Assembly: GCA_022841885.1 (NCBI GenBank)
Contig: JALHQP010000025.1
Coordinates: 1-35,989, forward strand
DNA from: Aquincola sp.
GTDB taxonomy: Bacteria; Pseudomonadota; Gammaproteobacteria; Burkholderiales; Burkholderiaceae_C
DNA: 35,989 nt
Direction: 5' to 3'
Shown: positions 31,796 to 35,989 of the stretch, in pieces
Layout: the number at the start of each line of letters is the position of its first letter
How positions within the stretch are numbered: position 1 is the first letter of the stretch
The notes under the pieces: generated by a model
What the model was told of the DNA's origin: nothing
Database searches by the model: none
The model's input: the letters and a program-made list of their open reading frames with translations, nothing else
Program-made: the position numbers and the translations under genes

Positions 31796-33949
31796 TCAGG
31801 CCCGCTTCCACGCGTGGAACCGCTCGACCCAAGCGAGCAGCCGGGTCGGCTGGTGCGCGCGCTTCCACTCGCCGGCCGCGTACTTGTTCGCCTCCGCGAG
31901 CGTGGGGTAGGTGTGGATCGTGCCGAGGATCTTGTTCAAGCCGAGCCCATGTTTCATCGCCAGCACGTACTCGGCCAGCAGGTCGGCCGCATGTTCGCCG
32001 ACGATCGTCACCCCGAGTATCCGGTCGCGACCGGGCTCGGTCAGCACCTTGACGAATCCGTGCGCCGCCGAGTCGGCGATCGCACGGTCGAGGTCGTCGA
32101 TGCCGTAGCGCGTCACCTCGCAGGCGACGCCCTGCGCCTGGGCCTCCTGCTCGTTCAGGCCGACGCGCGCCACCTCGGGGTCGATGAAGGTGGCGGACGG
32201 GATCACGCGGTAGTCGACCTTGAACTTCTTCAGCGAGCCGAACAGCGCGTTGACGCTGGCGTACCAGGCCTGGTGCGCGGCGGTGTGCGTGAACTGGAAC
32301 GGCCCGGCCACGTCGCCAGCGGCGAGGATGTTGGGGTAGATCGTGCGCAGGTACTCGTCGGTCTGCACCGTGCGAGCGACCGGGATGCCGAGCTCCTCGA
32401 GCCCGAAGCCGGTCAGGCGCGCGCTGCGTCCGACCGCGACGAGCAGCGCGTCGAAGGCGATCGCGCGCTCGGTGCCGCCGGCCTCGATCACGAGAGTTTT
32501 CTCGCCCTCGCGCCGCTCGCAGCGCAGCGCCTTGTGCCCCGCGAGCACCGTCACGCCGTCGGCCTCGAGCGCACGGCGTGCAAAGCTCGACACCTCCTCG
32601 TCCTCGCGCGCCAGCAGGCGCGGCAACTGCTCGACCTGCGTCACCTGCGAGCCCAGGCGCGCGAAGGCCTGCGCCAACTCGCAGCCGATCGGCCCGCCGC
32701 CGAGCACGACCAGGCGCCGGGGCAGCTCGCGCAGGCCCCACAGCGTGTCGCTGGTCAGGTAGCCCGCGTCGTCCAGCCCCGGCAGCGGCGGTACGAAGGG
32801 CGCGGCACCCGTGGCGACGACGATGCTGCGGGTGGCCAGCGTCTGCGTCGTGCCGTCGTCCTTCGTGATCTCGACATGCCAGGGGCTCGTGATGCGCGCG
32901 CGGCCGAGCACCACGTCGACGCCGAGCTGCGTGTAGCGCTCAACCGAGTCGTGCGGCTCGACCTCGCGCACGACGCGCGCCACGCGCTCCATCACCTGGG
33001 AGAAGTCGACCGTCGCCTCGGCGCGCGCGAGGCCGTAGTCGCTGGCGTGCCGGATCTGGCGCGCCAGCGTCGCGGTCTTGATCAGCGCCTTGCTCGGCAC
33101 GCAGCCGTAGTTCAGGCAGTCGCCGCCCATCTTGTGCGACTCGACCAGCGTGACCTTGGCCTTGACCGCGGCGCCGATGTAGGCGGTGACGAGGCCGGCC
33201 GCCCCGGCGCCGATGACGACCAGGTTGCGGTCGTAGGTCTTCGGCCTCAGGTGCCGCCAGCGCGCGTAGACCTTGCGTGCGGCCACGGTGTCCACGATCT
33301 TCTTCGCGACCAGCGGGAACAGGCCGAGCAGCACGAAGGAGCCGATCAGTCCCGGCGAAAGAATGCCCTGCAGCGAGTCGATCTTCGCCAGCTGCGTACC
33401 CGCGTTCACATAGACGACGGTGCCGGCGAGCATGCCGAGCTGGCTGACCCAGTAGAAGGTCCAGGCCCGCATCCTCGTCAGGCCCATCAGCAGGTTGATG
33501 ACGAAGAAGGGCACCAGCGGCACCAGGCGCAGCGTGAAGAGGTAGAACGCGCCGTCCTTGTCGAGGCCGCGGTCCAGCTCGGCCAGGCGGGCGCCGAACT
33601 TCGCGCGCACGCCGTCGCGCAGCAGGTAGCGCGACACGAGAAAGGCCAGCGTGGCGCCGATCGACGAGGCGAAGGACACGATCAAGGTGCCCCAGCCGAG
33701 ACCGAACAGCGCGCCGGCGGCAAGCGTGAGCACCGCGGCCCCGGGCAAGGACGCGGCCGTGGTGGCGACGTAGATCGCGAAGAATGCGCCGCCGACGAGC
33801 CACGGGCGCTTGGCCGTCAGCAGTTCGAACTCGGCCTGCCGAGCCTTCAGCGTGGACAGGCTGAGCACGCTGCCGAGGTCGAACACGAAAAAGGCGGCGG
33901 CCAACGCGAGCAGCAACGCAGCGACGATCAGCAGCTTGTTCTTGGTCAT
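31796..33949 (-). CDS. TVP38/TMEM64 membrane domain fused to a mercuric-reductase-like flavoprotein
   Basis: 717 residues. Residues 1-225 form a TVP38/DedA-type membrane domain with segments at about 5-25, 50-105, 135-155, 168-185 and 200-220, and the family motif FTLRLVPLVPFFVINLLMG (138-156). From 240 to 717 is a pyridine-nucleotide-disulfide oxidoreductase: FAD motif GAGAAG (247-252), redox disulfide CLNYGC (278-283), NAD(P) motif VVLGGGPIGCELA and second FAD site ILAAGDV. Near the C-terminus, HTYPTLAEA has Tyr where dihydrolipoamide dehydrogenase has the catalytic His, as in MerA. However, the HMA domain and C-terminal Cys pair of MerA are missing. The substrate is therefore open. It is the first gene of an operon with DUF547. 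Confidence 0.9.
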   Translation of the reverse strand: MTKNKLLIVAALLLALAAAFFVFDLGSVLSLSTLKARQAEFELLTAKRPWLVGGAFFAIYVATTAASLPGAAVLTLAAGALFGLGWGTLIVSFASSIGATLAFLVSRYLLRDGVRAKFGARLAELDRGLDKDGAFYLFTLRLVPLVPFFVINLLMGLTRMRAWTFYWVSQLGMLAGTVVYVNAGTQLAKIDSLQGILSPGLIGSFVLLGLFPLVAKKIVDTVAARKVYARWRHLRPKTYDRNLVVIGAGAAGLVTAYIGAAVKAKVTLVESHKMGGDCLNYGCVPSKALIKTATLARQIRHASDYGLARAEATVDFSQVMERVARVVREVEPHDSVERYTQLGVDVVLGRARITSPWHVEITKDDGTTQTLATRSIVVATGAAPFVPPLPGLDDAGYLTSDTLWGLRELPRRLVVLGGGPIGCELAQAFARLGSQVTQVEQLPRLLAREDEEVSSFARRALEADGVTVLAGHKALRCERREGEKTLVIEAGGTERAIAFDALLVAVGRSARLTGFGLEELGIPVARTVQTDEYLRTIYPNILAAGDVAGPFQFTHTAAHQAWYASVNALFGSLKKFKVDYRVIPSATFIDPEVARVGLNEQEAQAQGVACEVTRYGIDDLDRAIADSAAHGFVKVLTEPGRDRILGVTIVGEHAADLLAEYVLAMKHGLGLNKILGTIHTYPTLAEANKYAAGEWKRAHQPTRLLAWVERFHAWKRA

Positions 33950-33993
33950 GGGCTAGGGTCGGTGGTGGGCGGGCGGACCTTACAGCCTTTCCT

Positions 33994-34608
33994 TCAGCGC
34001 GGCTTCGACAGCAGCCTCGCGCCGCCGACGATGCGCGTGGCGATCGTCAGCGCGCACAGCGCCGCGAAGCCGTAGGCCCACCAGGCGAAGTGCTGCGGCC
34101 ACAGGCACATCAGCGCGAAGCAGATCAGGGTCTCGCTGGCTTCGGTCAGTCCGCCCAGGTAGTACAGCCCCTTGCTCGGGTAGGCGTCGCTGGCCAGGCC
34201 GCGCCGCTCGGCGAACACGGCGAACGCGAGGAAGCTCGATCCGGTGCCGATGAAGGCGGCCAGCAGCACCGCGGCCGGCAGCGCGTGGGCGGACGGATCG
34301 GCGAACGCGAAGCCGAGCGGGATGCTGGCGTAGAACAGGAAGTCGAGCGTGATGTCGAGGAAGGCGCCGCGGTCGGTGGCGACGGTCAGGCGTGCGAGCG
34401 GGCCGTCCAGCCCATCGGCCAGGCGGCTGGCGAGCAGCAGCGCGAGGCCGAGCAGGTAGGACTGCATGGCGATCGCCGCGGCGCCGGCCAGGCCGATGGC
34501 GAAGCCGGTCACCGTCACCGCGTCCGCACCGATGCCGGCACGCGCGAGCGTGCGCGCGCCGGCCTGCAGCAGCGGCTGCAGCAAGGCGTTGGCGGCGCGG
34601 TCAAGCAT
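33994..34608 (-). CDS. ynjF: CDP-alcohol phosphatidyltransferase, YnjF-like
   Basis: 204 residues from the ATG at 34608, which overlaps the preceding ABC ATPase stop by eight bases. The CDP-alcohol signature is complete: D65-x2-D68-G-x2-A-R, then G81-x3-D85-x3-D89 (DGLDGPLAR and GAFLDITLD). About six membrane helices are visible. The enzyme would transfer a phosphatidyl or similar group from a CDP-linked donor to an alcohol at the inner membrane. E. coli YnjF follows ynjB-ynjC-ynjD-ynjE and has no settled function; the order here (ynjC, ynjD, ynjF) matches it apart from a missing rhodanese (ynjE). The name is used by similarity of family and position. Confidence 0.82.
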   Translation of the reverse strand: MLDRAANALLQPLLQAGARTLARAGIGADAVTVTGFAIGLAGAAAIAMQSYLLGLALLLASRLADGLDGPLARLTVATDRGAFLDITLDFLFYASIPLGFAFADPSAHALPAAVLLAAFIGTGSSFLAFAVFAERRGLASDAYPSKGLYYLGGLTEASETLICFALMCLWPQHFAWWAYGFAALCALTIATRIVGGARLLSKPR

Positions 34609-35245
34609 CGTCCGTGCGCGCGTCGAGATCAATCACCTGCGCACCGGCCGGCACGTCGGCCGGATCGTGCGTGACCAGCAGCGCGGGCACGCCGCGTGCG
34701 CGCAGCGTCGCGAAAGTGAACTCACGCACCTGCGCCCGCAAGGCCTGGTCGAGCTTGTTGAACGGCTCGTCGAGCAGCAGCGCACGCGGCTGCGCAAGCA
34801 GTGCCCGCAGCAGCGAGACGCGCGCGCGCTGGCCGCCCGACAGGCTGGCCGGCATGCGCTCGCCCAAGCCCGCCAGCCCGGCCTCGGCGAGCGCGGCTTC
34901 GGTCGCCGCGTGGCGCGCGTGGTGCCCGCCCGCCGGCAGCGCGAACAGCAGGTTCTCGCGCACGCTCAGGTGCGGAAACAGCAGGTCGTCCTGGAACAGC
35001 AGGCCGATGCGTCGCTGCTGGATCGGCCGCGCTTCGAGCGCCTGGCCATCCAGACGCATCCGGCCGCGCGCCTCGAACGGCGGTGTCGGCAGCGTGCCGG
35101 CCACCCAGGCCAGCAGGCTGGACTTGCCCGAGCCGCTCGGTCCCATCACCGCGAGCACCCCGCCCGGGTCGACGCGTGCACTGAGGCCGCGCAGCAGCGC
35201 ACGGCCCGCGACGCCGATGTGCACGTCAGCGAGTTCGAGTGCCAT
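34601..35245 (-). CDS. ynjD: ABC importer ATPase, YnjD-like
   Basis: 214 residues from the ATG at 35245. Walker A GPSGSGKSS lies at 35-43, and the Q-loop is LLFQDDLLFPHLSVRENLLF. The signature is LSGGQRARVSLLRALL, Walker B is ALLLDEPFNKLDQ, and the H-loop is ALLVTHDPAD. It is short, without the C-terminal regulatory domain of MalK-type ATPases, as in E. coli YnjD. Its start lies inside the end of the permease gene (20-base overlap) and its stop overlaps ynjF, so the three are translationally linked. The substrate of YnjBCD is not established; thiamine-like and metal or oxyanion roles have been suggested by similarity only. Confidence 0.85.
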   Translation of the reverse strand: MALELADVHIGVAGRALLRGLSARVDPGGVLAVMGPSGSGKSSLLAWVAGTLPTPPFEARGRMRLDGQALEARPIQQRRIGLLFQDDLLFPHLSVRENLLFALPAGGHHARHAATEAALAEAGLAGLGERMPASLSGGQRARVSLLRALLAQPRALLLDEPFNKLDQALRAQVREFTFATLRARGVPALLVTHDPADVPAGAQVIDLDARTDDA

Positions 35246-35989
35246 CGGCAAGCGGGGCGGCCATGCCCTCGATTCTGCGGCGCTGCCCGCGTGCCACCGC
35301 GGCGGCCAGCCCGAAGCCGAGAGCCGGCAGCAGCGCCTGCAGCAGCGCGAAGGCTGCGGCCGTGTGGCGCTGCCCGCCGGCCGCCAGCGTGACCGCCTCG
35401 GTGGTGACGGTGGCCAGCCGCCCGCCGCCAATGAACTGCGTCGGCAGGTACTGGGCCACGCTGACGGCGAACCCCACGGCGAGTGCGGCGGCCACCGGCG
35501 CGGCCAGCAGCGGCACCTTGATGCGCCACCAGAAAGCCGCGTGCGAGCGGCCGAGCGCGAGCGCGGCGTGCTCGTAGCGCAGGTCGAAGCTGCGCCAGGC
35601 AGGCGCGAGCGCGACGAACACATAGGGCAGGGCCATCAGCCCATGCACCCAGGCCAGGCCGGCCAGCGTGCCGTCCAGGCGCAGCGGCAGCGCCAGGCCG
35701 TACAGCCCAACGAGCAGCAGCAGCGGCGGCAGCACCAGGGGCGCCAGCACGAGCGGTATCGCGCGGCGGTCCCAGCCGGGCGGCGTGGCCTCGAACCAGA
35801 GCAGCACCAGCACGAGCGCGCCGACGGCCGCGAGCGCGCCGAGCAGGGCCGACAAGCCCAGCGTGCCCAGGCTCGCCGCGACCTGGGTCCAGGCGCTGGT
35901 GGTCCAGGCCTGCGGTGCGAGCGCCGGGAAGGTCCAGACGCCGGTGAACGAGGACAGTGCGAGCAGCAGCGCCACCGCCGCGTAGAGCG
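35226..35989 (-). CDS. ynjC: ABC importer permease, YnjC-like, partial (runs off the right edge)
   Basis: The C-terminal ~254 residues of a binding-protein-dependent permease; the frame stays open to the window end (LYAAVALLLALSSF), so the GTG at 35975 is not a true start. At least five membrane segments are visible. The EAA cytoplasmic loop appears as HAALALGRSHAAFWWRIKVPLL. The segment TQFIGGGRLATVTTEAVTLAAGG is close to the matching part of E. coli YnjC, a double-length permease, so this is probably the second half. Residues after the last helix are basic. A ynjB-like binding protein gene is expected beyond the edge. Confidence 0.85.
   Translation of the reverse strand, partial: LYAAVALLLALSSFTGVWTFPALAPQAWTTSAWTQVAASLGTLGLSALLGALAAVGALVLVLLWFEATPPGWDRRAIPLVLAPLVLPPLLLLVGLYGLALPLRLDGTLAGLAWVHGLMALPYVFVALAPAWRSFDLRYEHAALALGRSHAAFWWRIKVPLLAAPVAAALAVGFAVSVAQYLPTQFIGGGRLATVTTEAVTLAAGGQRHTAAAFALLQALLPALGFGLAAAVARGQRRRIEGMAAPLADGTRTR

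Noticed and set aside
31796-33949. Annotation as merA, mercuric reductase
   Set aside because: The HMA domain, C-terminal Cys pair and any mer operon genes are absent. Only the flavoprotein core and one Tyr position resemble MerA.

Overview
The window is high-GC DNA with tightly packed genes, many GTG and TTG starts and typical betaproteobacterial gene families: a Bug/TctC solute-binding protein, a GNNA-type general porin, a Tat-like AmiC, and small GC-rich dispersed repeats of a kind common in Burkholderiales. I read it as a chromosomal segment from a member of the Burkholderiales (Rubrivivax/Leptothrix/Comamonadaceae neighbourhood). The genus is inference. I saw no tRNA, rRNA or CRISPR array.

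Layout. (1) 1-0.55 kb: the edge of a minus-strand gene abutting a 5'-truncated alpha/beta hydrolase. (2) 0.6-5.1 kb: a LysR regulator divergent from gcl-hyi-glxR, the glyoxylate-to-glycerate pathway, with a near-perfect operator dyad between them. (3) 5.1-5.7 kb: a non-coding repeat of nested inverted repeats. (4) 5.7-8.4 kb: xdhC, a MarR-GNAT fusion and an EamA/DMT exporter. (5) 8.4-21.7 kb: a long minus-strand block that is mostly arsenic biology. In transcription order it runs arsR-arsI-arsC-arsC-aqpS; then a Cys-rich MarR regulator, an ArsN2-like acetyltransferase fused to an ArsO-like flavoprotein with a Cys-rich tail, and a decayed MFS transporter; then a DevBCA-like ABC exporter, arsA, and a ravA-viaA pair. 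(6) 21.8-28.5 kb: housekeeping genes amiC, tsaE, queG, a chalcone-isomerase-like protein, a Bug protein, xerD and a porin. (7) 28.6-36 kb: marC, a flavoprotein of the type found fused to SelD, a DUF442 lipoprotein-like ORF, DUF547, a TVP38-flavoprotein-reductase fusion, then ynjF-, ynjD- and ynjC-like genes running off the right edge.

How they work together. The ars block can reduce arsenate (two thioredoxin-type ArsC), cleave methylarsenite (ArsI) and release arsenite through an aquaglyceroporin-like channel (AqpS). ArsA keeps all three metalloid-binding cysteines, yet no ArsB, Acr3 or ArsD gene is present in the window, and the one recognisable secondary transporter of the block is a pseudogene. 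ArsA sits instead directly behind an ABC exporter. Several ars proteins (ArsR, MarR, ArsI, the fusion enzyme) end in cysteine pairs or clusters.

The right-hand block resembles the E. coli ydjX/ydjZ-ynjABCDEF neighbourhood, with the TVP38 membrane protein here fused to a pyridine-nucleotide-disulfide reductase. The two most promising candidates for something undescribed are the ArsN2-ArsO-Cys-tail fusion with its Cys-rich MarR, and the TVP38-reductase/DUF547/YnjCDF module.
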